NCBI GenBank assembly: GCA_028284005.1
Contig: JANQSO010000013.1
Span: 37,996-101,995, forward strand
DNA: 64,000 nt
Reading direction: 5' to 3'
From: Flavobacteriaceae bacterium
GTDB taxonomy: Bacteria; Bacteroidota; Bacteroidia; Flavobacteriales; Flavobacteriaceae
Positions 8,759-19,221 of the stretch are shown in pieces. Made by a program: the position numbers and the translations under genes. The stretch's first letter is position 1. Each line of letters starts with the position of its first letter. The notes beneath the pieces are model-generated. The model did not search any database and was not told the DNA's origin. It worked only from the letters and a program-made list of their open reading frames with translations.

Positions 8759-9952
8759 TTAGGATATTACACCACTGCCAAGTAATTCGTCATCCTGATA
8801 CCAGGATACAAATTGTCCTTCCGTAATGGCAGATTGTTGCTCTTCAAATATAACATAAAGACCTGAAACTGTTTGATGCAAAGTTGCTTTTTTTAAAGGT
8901 TGTCGGTAACGTATTCGTGCCATCACCTCCATAGTTTCGTCTTCCTTTAAAGACAGATCTTCCCGAATCCAATGTATTTCTTCAGCCTTTACAAATAATC
9001 CGTAACGGTAAAGCCCCGGATGGTCCTTTCCCTGGCCTGTATATATTACATTTTCATTTACATCGGTATCGATCACGAACAAGGGTTCTTTGGTTCCTCC
9101 AACCGCCAACCCCTTTCGTTGTCCCTTGGTGAAGTAATGTGCTCCCTGATGTGTACCAATAATTTTTCCATCCGTTTTGGAGTAGTGTGTTTTTTCTGAA
9201 AAATATTTCAGTTTTTCTTCTTCGGAAGTAAACTCAGGACTTTCTTTCCGGTATGCCGAAAAATTTGAAGGAACCTCAACGATCACTCCTTCTTTGGGCG
9301 CCAATTGTTGTTGCAGGAATTCGGGGAGCCTTACTTTACCAATAAAGCACAACCCTTGTGAATCACGTTTCTCCGCAGTGATCAACCCTTGCTCCGAAGC
9401 TATTTTACGTACTTCCGGCTTTAGCAACTCTCCAATTGGAAATAATGTCTTTGCCAGTTGTTCCTGGGACAGCTGGCATAAAAAATAACTCTGGTCCTTA
9501 TTAGGGTCCTTTCCAGAAAGCAGTTGATATATCTCCTTGCCGTCCTTTGTAATAGTCCCTTTACGGCAGTAATGGCCTGTCGCCACATAATCTGCACCCA
9601 GGTCGAGAGCGATCTTTAGAAATACATCAAACTTGATCTCACGATTACATAGTACATCGGGATTAGGCGTACGGCCCATTTTATATTCATTGAACATATA
9701 ATCGACAATACGCTCTTTGTATTGTTCACTAAGGTCCACTGTTTGAAAAGGAATTCCAAGCTTTTGAGCGACCAGCATGGCATCGTTACTATCTTCCAGC
9801 CAGGGGCATTCGTCAGAAATAGTCACAGAATCATCATGCCAGTTCTTCATAAACAAGCCAATCACTTCGTAGCCCTGTTCTTTTAAAAGATAGGCAGCTA
9901 CACTGGAGTCTACGCCTCCACTCAATCCAACAACAACTCTTTCTTTTTTCAT
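8759..9952 (-). CDS. mnmA: tRNA-specific 2-thiouridylase
   Basis: MnmA adds sulfur at C2 of the wobble uridine of tRNAs for Lys, Glu and Gln, using ATP and a sulfur relay. The 397-residue sequence begins [21 protein letters not shown] with the PP-loop. It contains the two catalytic cysteines in [10 protein letters not shown] and [11 protein letters not shown], and ATGHYCRKG for tRNA and adenylate handling. The length is slightly above average, with an insertion around residues 200-240 (the charged stretch from PKEGVIVEV to KTHYSKTDG). It lies 11 bases upstream of the subtilase gene on the same strand. Confidence 0.97.
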   Translation of the reverse strand: MKKERVVVGLSGGVDSSVAAYLLKEQGYEVIGLFMKNWHDDSVTISDECPWLEDSNDAMLVAQKLGIPFQTVDLSEQYKERIVDYMFNEYKMGRTPNPDVLCNREIKFDVFLKIALDLGADYVATGHYCRKGTITKDGKEIYQLLSGKDPNKDQSYFLCQLSQEQLAKTLFPIGELLKPEVRKIASEQGLITAEKRDSQGLCFIGKVRLPEFLQQQLAPKEGVIVEVPSNFSAYRKESPEFTSEEEKLKYFSEKTHYSKTDGKIIGTHQGAHYFTKGQRKGLAVGGTKEPLFVIDTDVNENVIYTGQGKDHPGLYRYGLFVKAEEIHWIREDLSLKEDETMEVMARIRYRQPLKKATLHQTVSGLYVIFEEQQSAITEGQFVSWYQDDELLGSGVIS

Positions 9953-9980
9953 AATTTTAAGTGTGCAAAGTTACAAAATA

Positions 9981-10006
9981 AAAAAAGCAGCTAAAAGCCG
10001 CTTTTT
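9981..10006 (-). terminator. intrinsic terminator of the 10012-10707 gene
   Basis: A short hairpin of AAAAAGCAGCT with AGCCGCTTTTT, with one mismatch, is followed on the minus strand by T residues just past the stop of the MORN-type gene. It also separates that gene from mnmA. Confidence 0.65.
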
Positions 10007-10011
10007 GAAAG

Positions 10012-10707
10012 TTAATTTGCTTTCTTTAAGGGCTTTGGATAGGTTTCTTCCAACTCTATCTTACCATTTTTATAGTACCTCCACAAACCGTGCTTTTTTC
10101 CGTCTTTGTAAAATCCTTCGATCACAACATTTCCGTATGCGTCGTAATAAGTAGCTTCACCTTGCAATTGGTTATTCCTGTATTTTAATTTTTTAATAAG
10201 TATTCCTTCCGGAGAATAGTAATTATTCTGTCCTTCCATCTGTCCTTTTACATAATTGAGCTCTTCTGTGACCTTTCCATTTGGGTAATAGGTTATTTTC
10301 TTTCCATCGAGCTTTCCGTTAACATAGGTTTCCTTCGTCATAATATCTTCAGATTTTTTTTGATAATAGGTCCACTCGCCTATTCTGTTTTTGCCGTCCA
10401 TTTTCCCTTCGCTTACGAGTTTACCTTTCATAGTGAAGTATTGAACATGGGCAATATTATCTTTGGTATTGAATTCCTTAATGGCAGTAGGCCTGTCCTT
10501 GCATTTCTCACAATAGAATTTAAAGGTACCTACTTCTTTGCCGTGCTCAAAAGTACCTTCGTACCTAAGCTGCTTCGTACCTGGGTACATCTTTTTCCAA
10601 ACACCGTGCCGTTTACCATCCGCATCCATTTGATTGATATCACCTTGAGCAGATAGTGTTGTGGTACCGAAGGCGATTCCGGAAAAAATCAAAAAAAATA
10701 GTCTCAT
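10012..10707 (-). CDS. exported MORN/YwqK-type repeat protein
   Basis: The 231-residue protein has a signal peptide ending near TLSAQ, then about seven repeats of the type GKRHGVWKKMYPG, NGKLDGKKITYYPNGKV and DGKKHGLWRYYKNGKI. These are MORN-like beta hairpins of the family annotated as YwqK-type toxin-antitoxin antitoxin proteins. In Bacteroidota they are common exported proteins and the antitoxin label is rarely tested. No toxin gene sits next to it, so I would not infer a toxin-antitoxin pair. It is a single-gene unit with its own terminator. Confidence 0.8.
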   Translation of the reverse strand: MRLFFLIFSGIAFGTTTLSAQGDINQMDADGKRHGVWKKMYPGTKQLRYEGTFEHGKEVGTFKFYCEKCKDRPTAIKEFNTKDNIAHVQYFTMKGKLVSEGKMDGKNRIGEWTYYQKKSEDIMTKETYVNGKLDGKKITYYPNGKVTEELNYVKGQMEGQNNYYSPEGILIKKLKYRNNQLQGEATYYDAYGNVVIEGFYKDGKKHGLWRYYKNGKIELEETYPKPLKKAN

Positions 10708-10776
10708 ATCTAGTAATGTGTATTCTTTAAACGAAAGAAATTTAATTCTATTGACCCGTATTACAAATTCAATAAA

Positions 10777-10798
10777 AAAGCTCCCTGGCGGGAGCTTT
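10777..10798 (-). terminator. yidC: intrinsic terminator of yidC
   Basis: A perfect 9-bp stem AAAGCTCCC with GGGAGCTTT and a 4-nt loop is followed by a T run on the minus strand. It lies immediately after the yidC stop. Confidence 0.8.
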
Positions 10799-10800
10799 CA

Positions 10801-12687
10801 TTATCTTTTTCCAGCCCTCTTTTGTTGTTCGGCCTGCTCCATCATATCTGCCATTTTTCGCTGAAAACGGTTCTGCTTTTTAGGCTTCTTCTTATTGTCC
10901 TGTATCTTAGCATGGATCTTTTCTTCATCAATGATAAACTTCTTAATGACCAACATGATACCGATGGTAATTAAATTGGATACAAAATAATACAAGGATA
11001 GTCCACTCGCATAATTATTAAAGAACACCAACATGAACAAAGGAGATATATACATTAGTATTTTCATGTTCGGCATTCCCGGTTGTGGTGTTTGCATACT
11101 TTGCCCCATCGTCATTGTCATATACCAGAAGATGGCCAGTGATGCCAAAATGGGGAATAAACTTATATGGTCCCCGTAAAACGGAATATGGAACGGTAAT
11201 TCTGCGATCGTATCGTAGCTGGACAGGTCGTCTGCCCAAAGGAAGCTTTTCTGCCTTAAATCGAAAGCAGTCGGGAAAAATGTAAACAAGGCGTAAAAAA
11301 CAGGTATTTGCAGTAAGGCCGGCAAACAACCCTTTAAGGGGCTTGCCCCTGCCACATTCTGCAGTTTCAACGTCTCCTGCTGAACCTTCATTTTATTATC
11401 ACCATACTTCTCACGTATTTCATCCAGCTCCGGTTTTAAAACCTTCATTTTGGCTTGCGATAAATATTGTTTGTATTGTACCGGAGATAAGGCCAGTTTT
11501 ATTAGAATGGTCAAAACAATAATAGCGATTCCCGCAGGTAAAAAGTCACTTAGCAATCCAAATAACGGAATGATGATATATTTATTGATCATCCCGAATA
11601 TCCCCCAGCCCAATGGCATTGCTTCATCTAAGTTACGGCCGTATTTTTTGAATATCTGGTAATCGGTTGGCCCGTAATACATATTCATGTCATAGGACAA
11701 GCTTCCTCCTTTGGGTTCCAGTAGCATTTTAGCTCCATACTGCTTTGTATAGACCGTATCGATCTCTTCATCCTTAACAAAATCTATAGAAGTGAGTTTC
11801 ACCTCTTTAAAAGGGGTGTCTGTCAACAACATGGAACTAAAGAAATGCTGGCGGAAATTCATCCAGGTCACATCTTTCTCTGTTTCTTCATCATCGCTCG
11901 CCGGGCTTAATTTTGAATGGTCGTCACCATTTTCATATTCATAGGTCAGGCGTGAGTATCTGTTCTCGTAAGTAATACTTTTTGCATGGCGGAACCCTTT
12001 CAACTCCCAATCCAGGTACATGGGCTGCGAGGTATTGATAACCCCTTCCAGGCCTTGCGAACGAATATTGAACCCTAGCATATATTCGCCGGGCAATAAT
12101 TCATATCTATATTCTATAAATGCGTTTTCCGATGTCTTTAAACGCATTGTCAACACATCATTCTCTCCATTTTTGGTCAAAGACGGTTCAAAGTACAGGT
12201 CCTTGGTGTTAAGCAATCTGTTCTCTGAAGTAAACTGAAGATTCAAAGAAGCGTTATCGTCTTTAATAAGATAAACCTGCTCACCCGTATATGTAGTATG
12301 TTCCTTTAATTTGGCCTCTGTGATATATCCTCCTTTATTACTTATCGTCAATGAAAGAACTTCATTTTCCAGTACAGTAGTCGCGTCTGTTGCCGAAGGC
12401 AATGTTCCTGAATATGCGAAGGAGCCCAGTCGGTTTTTAAGTTTATCCAGTGCCAGGGAATCTTCTGCATTTGCTGCAGTAAGTTCTATAGTAGCATCCT
12501 GAAGAGTGGTTTCGGCCGTAGTAGTATTTTCTGAAGATGTAGTCTCCTCAGTTAGCTGTTCGGTCTTGGGTTGCTCGCCTTTATTTTCTTCCGGAGCGGG
12601 TTTCTGAATGTACATCATCCAGATCAAGATTCCTCCGATCAGTAAAAATCCTAATAACGAGTTTTTGTCAAATTTCTTTTGTTCCAT
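10801..12687 (-). CDS. yidC: membrane protein insertase YidC
   Basis: YidC inserts and folds inner-membrane proteins, alone or with SecYEG. The 628-residue protein has an N-terminal membrane anchor (LLGFLLIGGILIWMMYIQ) and a periplasmic domain of roughly 300 residues with an acidic, Thr-rich linker at residues 30-75. The conserved 60-kDa inner-membrane core follows, with KPELDEIREKYGDNKMKVQQ and GCLPALLQIPVFYALFTFFP. The basic tail (KKKPKKQNRFQRKMADMMEQ region) probably touches the ribosome. It follows pyrG on the same strand with a 104-base gap, a common flavobacterial arrangement. Confidence 0.97.
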   Translation of the reverse strand: MEQKKFDKNSLLGFLLIGGILIWMMYIQKPAPEENKGEQPKTEQLTEETTSSENTTTAETTLQDATIELTAANAEDSLALDKLKNRLGSFAYSGTLPSATDATTVLENEVLSLTISNKGGYITEAKLKEHTTYTGEQVYLIKDDNASLNLQFTSENRLLNTKDLYFEPSLTKNGENDVLTMRLKTSENAFIEYRYELLPGEYMLGFNIRSQGLEGVINTSQPMYLDWELKGFRHAKSITYENRYSRLTYEYENGDDHSKLSPASDDEETEKDVTWMNFRQHFFSSMLLTDTPFKEVKLTSIDFVKDEEIDTVYTKQYGAKMLLEPKGGSLSYDMNMYYGPTDYQIFKKYGRNLDEAMPLGWGIFGMINKYIIIPLFGLLSDFLPAGIAIIVLTILIKLALSPVQYKQYLSQAKMKVLKPELDEIREKYGDNKMKVQQETLKLQNVAGASPLKGCLPALLQIPVFYALFTFFPTAFDLRQKSFLWADDLSSYDTIAELPFHIPFYGDHISLFPILASLAIFWYMTMTMGQSMQTPQPGMPNMKILMYISPLFMLVFFNNYASGLSLYYFVSNLITIGIMLVIKKFIIDEEKIHAKIQDNKKKPKKQNRFQRKMADMMEQAEQQKRAGKR

Positions 12688-12791
12688 ATTTTACAGATGT
12701 TTCCGAAGCATTCTTCAGAAGCAATTAATTTCTTTTGCTTTTTTCAATAATCAATAATCCCGCCTGTTTTAAGAATACGCCAAATTGTCGC

Positions 12792-14453
<1,662 letters not shown>

Positions 14454-14517
14454 TTATTGCCGAAAGGAAGAAATGTTGCTCGTTAAATATTGAAGGAATA
14501 CCCGTTCTTTAAAAAGA

Positions 14518-14751
14518 TCATTTCTTTTCAATGAGCTTTCTAAGCAAGTCTTCCAATCCATTCATTTTAATTTCATGCATTTCCTTCATCAAACTCCCTA
14601 ATTTTCCTTCAGGGAATCCTTTTTGCTGAAACCAGGCATAATAAGCTTCGGGAAGGTTTACAAGGTATTGGTCCTTATATTTACCAAATGGCATTTTGTA
14701 GTTTGCCAGTTCAATAAGGTGTTTGGGATCCGGTTTATTTCCAGCGTTCAT
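14518..14751 (-). CDS. DUF3820 family protein
   Basis: The 77-residue protein contains the DUF3820 core KMPFGKYKDQYLVNLPEAYYAWFQQKG. A related fold occurs at the end of some exonuclease-like proteins; this window's exonuclease at 44848-45624 has a similar FGKHKGAKVEDV...YFGWL tail. The function is unknown; a nucleic-acid role is sometimes suggested. The start overlaps the 3' end of the DUF922 gene by 17 bases, so the two are translationally coupled. Confidence 0.8.
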   Translation of the reverse strand: MNAGNKPDPKHLIELANYKMPFGKYKDQYLVNLPEAYYAWFQQKGFPEGKLGSLMKEMHEIKMNGLEDLLRKLIEKK

Positions 14752-15274
14752 GTTTTGTGAGTTGTTCCGCTACAAAGTCTCTCCACGCAAATTCGGCTTC
14801 AGAGATCTGCGAGTGGTCGGTTTCTTTATCGTAGCGTCGTTGCATTTCTTTTCTCCGGGTTTCGATACTTTGATACAAATCTTGTACTTCCTCTTTTATA
14901 TTATTTGAAAAAGTACGTGTTTCCATCTCTTTTCTTAACATACGTGAATGCAGTTCGGAAATATCAAAATGCGTTTGTTCGTGTTTCAGAATATAATCGG
15001 AAACGGCCCCTCGCTTGTACCATGATAGTTTGGGATAGAAATTACTCTCAATGGTGTAATCAAAATCGATCCTGTCTTCTCTTTTGGTATATGAAAATGA
15101 AAAGGATATTCCCGAATTGGTACTTGCCACATAGTCGCTTCCTTCTTTAGGCGTACCTTGAAAGTCATCCCAGGTGAGTTTTTCGGTTTCGCTCCACAGG
15201 ATCTTTTCGGAATCATTTTCCGGAGCAAAAGAAAAACAAAGTAAAATGATACCTATAGCCAGTAGTCGTTGCAT
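14735..15274 (-). CDS. exported DUF922-type putative metalloprotease
   Basis: The 179-residue protein has a signal peptide (about residues 1-17). The sequence LKHEQTHFDISELHSRM contains an HExxH zincin motif (HEQTH) followed by further His and Glu residues. This matches the DUF922 pattern, for which a zinc protease activity has been proposed from the motif. A charged C-terminal coiled region follows. It is probably periplasmic. It lies 39 bases after the OsmC gene and overlaps the DUF3820 gene, so the three may share one transcript with guaA upstream. Confidence 0.78.
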   Translation of the reverse strand: MQRLLAIGIILLCFSFAPENDSEKILWSETEKLTWDDFQGTPKEGSDYVASTNSGISFSFSYTKREDRIDFDYTIESNFYPKLSWYKRGAVSDYILKHEQTHFDISELHSRMLRKEMETRTFSNNIKEEVQDLYQSIETRRKEMQRRYDKETDHSQISEAEFAWRDFVAEQLTKHERWK

Positions 15275-15313
15275 AAAAGCAATAACGGAATTTGTGAGAA
15301 TTTATTGAGTATC

Positions 15314-15718
15314 CTATCCCCAATTGAAGGTCACAACTCGCTCAATATCCGGATGAAGGCTGTAATGGACTGGGCATGTATTGGCGGTATTCTCCAGTAT
15401 CTTTTGCGACTTGTTATCAATATTTGCAGGGAGGTTCATGACCACTTCGATCATAGAAATACGGCGGGGGTCGCTTGCCATGGTCTTGGTAACCATTGCT
15501 GTTGTACCATCCAGGGTTACTTCCAGACTTCTCGCTTTAATACCCATCATGGTAAGCATACAATTGGCTAAACCTGTCGCTACCGTATCTGTAGGAGAGA
15601 AAGCTTCTCCCTTACCATTGTTATCGGTTGGAGCATCTGTAATAAATGTATTTCCGGACTTCAGGTGTTCGCACTCGGTGCGGAGATTACCCAGATAGGT
15701 TACTTTTGCTGTACTCAT
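15314..15718 (-). CDS. OsmC-family peroxiredoxin
   Basis: This 134-residue OsmC-like protein reduces organic hydroperoxides through two cysteines, here in LANCMLTMMGIKA and ENTANTCPVHYSL, both at the canonical places. It acts in the cytoplasm and probably uses a dithiol or lipoylated partner. Its ATG overlaps the stop of the LysM lipoprotein gene by 4 bases (ATGA), so it is translated by coupling. Confidence 0.9.
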   Translation of the reverse strand: MSTAKVTYLGNLRTECEHLKSGNTFITDAPTDNNGKGEAFSPTDTVATGLANCMLTMMGIKARSLEVTLDGTTAMVTKTMASDPRRISMIEVVMNLPANIDNKSQKILENTANTCPVHYSLHPDIERVVTFNWG

Positions 15719-17616
15719 TTTACTTCTTCAAATTGAAGGTCATTATTATATCTTATAATATACAATGCATTGTTCTGATACCCTGAAAACATTTTTTTGG
15801 TGTAACGGAATTTGTTTTCGATATACTCGGTTTCTACTTTACTGTCAATGGCATCGTAAACATCTTCTGCAGATGCCAAACGCAGCAATACATCGTAGGT
15901 CACATCGAACCCCCGAACCGCATACCGATTGGGTAACACACCATATTGATTTTTATAACTGGTAAGGAAAGCTGTTTTTTCTTTGTAATTATAACTACGG
16001 TTCACCGATGGAAAAGTAAAGCCCAACTTGGCCAGGTGTACGTTTGAAACATCGTGATAGTCATAAGCGTCATTCTTATCCAAAGTGAACAAACGCAGCC
16101 TGTATTCTTCCGGCATACCGTTTAGAAGTCCCACAACATTACTTATTACCACAGGGTCTGTAGATTCTAAAATGATCCAGTTCTCAATGGTCTTATCGAT
16201 CTTTCCTTCAATATCGGTAGCATATAAGAACCCTTCTTCGCGTGGAGAAAGCGTTTTCACAGTTCCCAAAGTCGAAAGGACGGCTTGCTTGGAAGCTGCT
16301 TTTTTAGTGTCACTGATAAGCACTACATTCTTACCTGCAACATTTTCCTTTAGGTATTCCAGCATCCTGTTCTTAAGCATCTCTTCCGTAGGTAGTGTTT
16401 GAAACAGGTTGGAAGATATCTTTATCTCCCTGTTACTTAACGGTGAAAAGACCGGTGTGCTTGTATTGCGCAATTCCGAAGCCGCTTTTTCAACATTTTT
16501 ACGAAGCAAAGGGCCAATAACCGCATCCACATCCTCGAAGTTGTTTCGGGAAATAATAGCGCCTACTTTACTTTCTCTTGCTTCGGTGTCGTACACATTT
16601 AGGTTTACGGAAATACCTTTGTCCTTTGCAAATTCGGTGGCCATTAAGACACCGCTGTAGAAATCGAGGGCAATACGTAAAGTGGCATCATTCTTTAACA
16701 GTTCCTTATTTGCATTGATAGAATCGCTTTCGGCTCTGCTCAATCGAAACGGAAGCATTAGAGCGATGTTCTTCTTTTGGGTGTTTAGAATATAGTCTTC
16801 GAGATTTACAATTGGAATATTATCTGCTACGCTATCTATATTCTCTTTCGGGATCTTTAAGATCATCCCTTCTTTCAGGCCGTCTTTAGCGTATGGATTT
16901 AAGGCTATTATTTCTTCTTTGGAAAGGTTCAGTTTTACTTTTAGGCGGTAAAAGCCTTCTTTGGCCTTTACCTCGTAAAAATCATATTTTTCATCTTCAA
17001 TAGTTGCAGAATCTACCACGGAAACAGCAGGCACATTCAGTACAGCTCCTATCTGAAGGTTTTCTCCCATATTTGGATTCAGTGTTTCCAGTTCGGCAAC
17101 TGTGATCCCATATTTACGGGCAATTCCATATTTTGTTTCTTTTGCTACTACGGTATGGGTAGCAGCTTCAGAATTTGTATTGGTTTCGTTAGTAACAACA
17201 TTGGTGGAGGTCTTTTTTATACCGATAGGAATTTTGATTTTCTCTCCCTTTTTAAGCTGTCGCGAATACAGTTCCTTATTATATTTTTTAATATCGTCCA
17301 CCTGAATATTATAGCGCTGCGCGATACTGAAAAGGGTTTCTTTTCTTCTTACCCGGTGCATTTTAAACCGTATCTGGTCTTCAGAAGAGTTTATAATGTC
17401 GGCTGAGGGAAGGATCAATACCGTGTTGGTCCGTATACCGTTTCTGGCATCCGGATTTAGTGTGTAGATGGTTGCTTCGGTGATATTGTATTTTTTAGCA
17501 ATGCTGTAAATGGTCTCACCCTTCTGTACGGTATGTGTATTATAATTTTGTTGTACCGTAGCACCACAACCTGTAGTGAAAATACAAATAAGCGCTATAT
17601 AGATAATTGACCTCAT
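15715..17616 (-). CDS. lipoprotein with LysM repeats and a periplasmic-binding-protein domain
   Basis: The 633-residue protein has a lipoprotein signal with lipobox FTTGCG (Cys near residue 17). Four LysM peptidoglycan-binding modules follow: HTVQKGETIYSIAKKYNI (28-45), HRVRRKETLFSIAQRYNI (about 87), HTVVAKETKYGIARKYGI (about 153) and a more diverged one near YEVKAKEGFYRLKVKLNL. From about residue 285 a type 1 periplasmic-binding fold begins with IALMLPFRLSR and includes VDAVIGPLL and TPVFSPLS. This architecture resembles LpoA-type activators of cell-wall synthases as much as transport receptors, and no ABC transporter genes are nearby. It starts one base after the guaA stop. Confidence 0.88.
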   Translation of the reverse strand: MRSIIYIALICIFTTGCGATVQQNYNTHTVQKGETIYSIAKKYNITEATIYTLNPDARNGIRTNTVLILPSADIINSSEDQIRFKMHRVRRKETLFSIAQRYNIQVDDIKKYNKELYSRQLKKGEKIKIPIGIKKTSTNVVTNETNTNSEAATHTVVAKETKYGIARKYGITVAELETLNPNMGENLQIGAVLNVPAVSVVDSATIEDEKYDFYEVKAKEGFYRLKVKLNLSKEEIIALNPYAKDGLKEGMILKIPKENIDSVADNIPIVNLEDYILNTQKKNIALMLPFRLSRAESDSINANKELLKNDATLRIALDFYSGVLMATEFAKDKGISVNLNVYDTEARESKVGAIISRNNFEDVDAVIGPLLRKNVEKAASELRNTSTPVFSPLSNREIKISSNLFQTLPTEEMLKNRMLEYLKENVAGKNVVLISDTKKAASKQAVLSTLGTVKTLSPREEGFLYATDIEGKIDKTIENWIILESTDPVVISNVVGLLNGMPEEYRLRLFTLDKNDAYDYHDVSNVHLAKLGFTFPSVNRSYNYKEKTAFLTSYKNQYGVLPNRYAVRGFDVTYDVLLRLASAEDVYDAIDSKVETEYIENKFRYTKKMFSGYQNNALYIIRYNNDLQFEEVK

Positions 17617-17617
17617 A

Positions 17618-19147
17618 TTATTCCCATTCTATGGTGGCAGGTGGTTTAGAACTAATATCGTACACTACTCTATTAACGCCTTTTACTCTGTTTATTATAT
17701 GATTGCTCATTTCCTGCAAAAACTCATAAGGTAAATTTACCCAATCTGCCGTCATACCATCTGTAGATTCAACAGCCCTTAGCGCCACTACTTTTTCGTA
17801 GGTACGTTCATCTCCCATCACACCAACACTTTGTATCGGAAGTAATATGGCTCCGGCCTGCCAGACCTTATCATAGAGGCCCCATTTCTTCAGCCCGTTG
17901 ATGAATATGGCATCTACCTCTTGTAATATACAAACTTTTTCCGCAGTGATATCCCCCAGTATCCTGATGGCCAATCCGGGGCCGGGAAATGGGTGTCTTC
18001 CTAATAGTTCAGGGTCAATACCCATTTCTTTTCCTACGCGCCTTACTTCATCTTTAAAAAGCATTCTTAGCGGCTCCACTACTTTCAATTTCATAAAATC
18101 CGGTAATCCACCCACATTGTGATGTGATTTAATGGTTACCGAGGGCCCGTTCACCGAAACACTTTCGATCACATCCGGATAAATGGTTCCCTGTGCCAGC
18201 CAATGTACATCTTCAACCAGGTGTGCTTCATCGTCAAACACCTCAATAAAAGCATTTCCTATTGCTTTTCTTTTTGCTTCGGGGTCGCTCACTCCTTCCA
18301 AGGCTTTCAAGAAGCGTGCCGAAGCATCCACTCCTTTCACATTAAGCCCCATACCTTTGTACTGCTCCAATACATTACTAAATTCATCTTTACGCAGTAA
18401 GCCGTTGTTCACAAAGATGCAATATAGGTTCTTGCCAATTGCCTTGTGTAGCAAGATGGCAGCTACCGTAGAGTCTACGCCGCCACTTAGTCCCAATACT
18501 ACTTTATCATCTCCAACCTGCTCTTTTAAAGATTGTACCGTTGTGTCTACAAAAGCTGCTGGGGTCCAGGATTGCTCTACTCCTGCAATATGTACCAGGA
18601 AGTTCTCTAAAAGCAGTTTTCCGTCTGTAGTGTGGTACACTTCGGGGTGAAACTGAATAGCGTAGGTATCTTCTCCTTCAATATAATAAGCAGCATTTGC
18701 CACATCTTCCGTACTTGCGATACGCACTCCTTTTTCGGGAAGTTTCGCTATCGTATCACTATGACTCATCCATACCTGTGTGTCTTCCTGTATACCGGCA
18801 AACAAACCATTTCTGTTAATAATGGTAGATAGTTTTGCACGGCCGTATTCCCGAAGGTTAGAAGGCTCTACACTACCGCCATTGAAGTGTGCGAGGTACT
18901 GCGCGCCGTAACAAACCGCCAACAGCGGTTTGTGCCCTTTTATTCGGGAAAGGTCGGGATGCGGAGCATCCTCGGCGCGCACCGAAAACGGACTACCCGA
19001 TAAAATGACTGCTTTAAAATCTTCTAAATTCTCCGGAATGTGGTGGTAAGGGTGGATTTCGCAGTAAATATTCAGTTCCCGAACGCGCCTTGCGATAAGC
19101 TGCGTATACTGCGACCCAAAATCTAAAATGAGGACGTTGTTTTGCAT
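17618..19147 (-). CDS. guaA: GMP synthase (glutamine-hydrolysing)
   Basis: GuaA aminates XMP to GMP. The N-terminal glutamine amidotransferase has the nucleophilic cysteine in [12 protein letters not shown] and the His/Glu pair in [10 protein letters not shown]. The ATP pyrophosphatase domain has the PP-loop [16 protein letters not shown], and the C-terminal dimerisation domain ends in PPATIEWE as expected. The ATG at 19147 gives 509 residues; a TTG two codons upstream is possible. It is followed after one base by the LysM lipoprotein gene. Confidence 0.97.
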   Translation of the reverse strand: MQNNVLILDFGSQYTQLIARRVRELNIYCEIHPYHHIPENLEDFKAVILSGSPFSVRAEDAPHPDLSRIKGHKPLLAVCYGAQYLAHFNGGSVEPSNLREYGRAKLSTIINRNGLFAGIQEDTQVWMSHSDTIAKLPEKGVRIASTEDVANAAYYIEGEDTYAIQFHPEVYHTTDGKLLLENFLVHIAGVEQSWTPAAFVDTTVQSLKEQVGDDKVVLGLSGGVDSTVAAILLHKAIGKNLYCIFVNNGLLRKDEFSNVLEQYKGMGLNVKGVDASARFLKALEGVSDPEAKRKAIGNAFIEVFDDEAHLVEDVHWLAQGTIYPDVIESVSVNGPSVTIKSHHNVGGLPDFMKLKVVEPLRMLFKDEVRRVGKEMGIDPELLGRHPFPGPGLAIRILGDITAEKVCILQEVDAIFINGLKKWGLYDKVWQAGAILLPIQSVGVMGDERTYEKVVALRAVESTDGMTADWVNLPYEFLQEMSNHIINRVKGVNRVVYDISSKPPATIEWE

Positions 19148-19221
19148 AGGCAAAAGTAAATTAAAAAAGTAATTTGGCTAAATCTTTAGCAAAAAAATAA
19201 GGAAGTTTTTCAACAAGGATC

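Noticed and set aside
10012..10707. Toxin-antitoxin locus from the YwqK-type label
   Set aside because: The protein is exported and no toxin candidate lies next to it; it has its own terminator.
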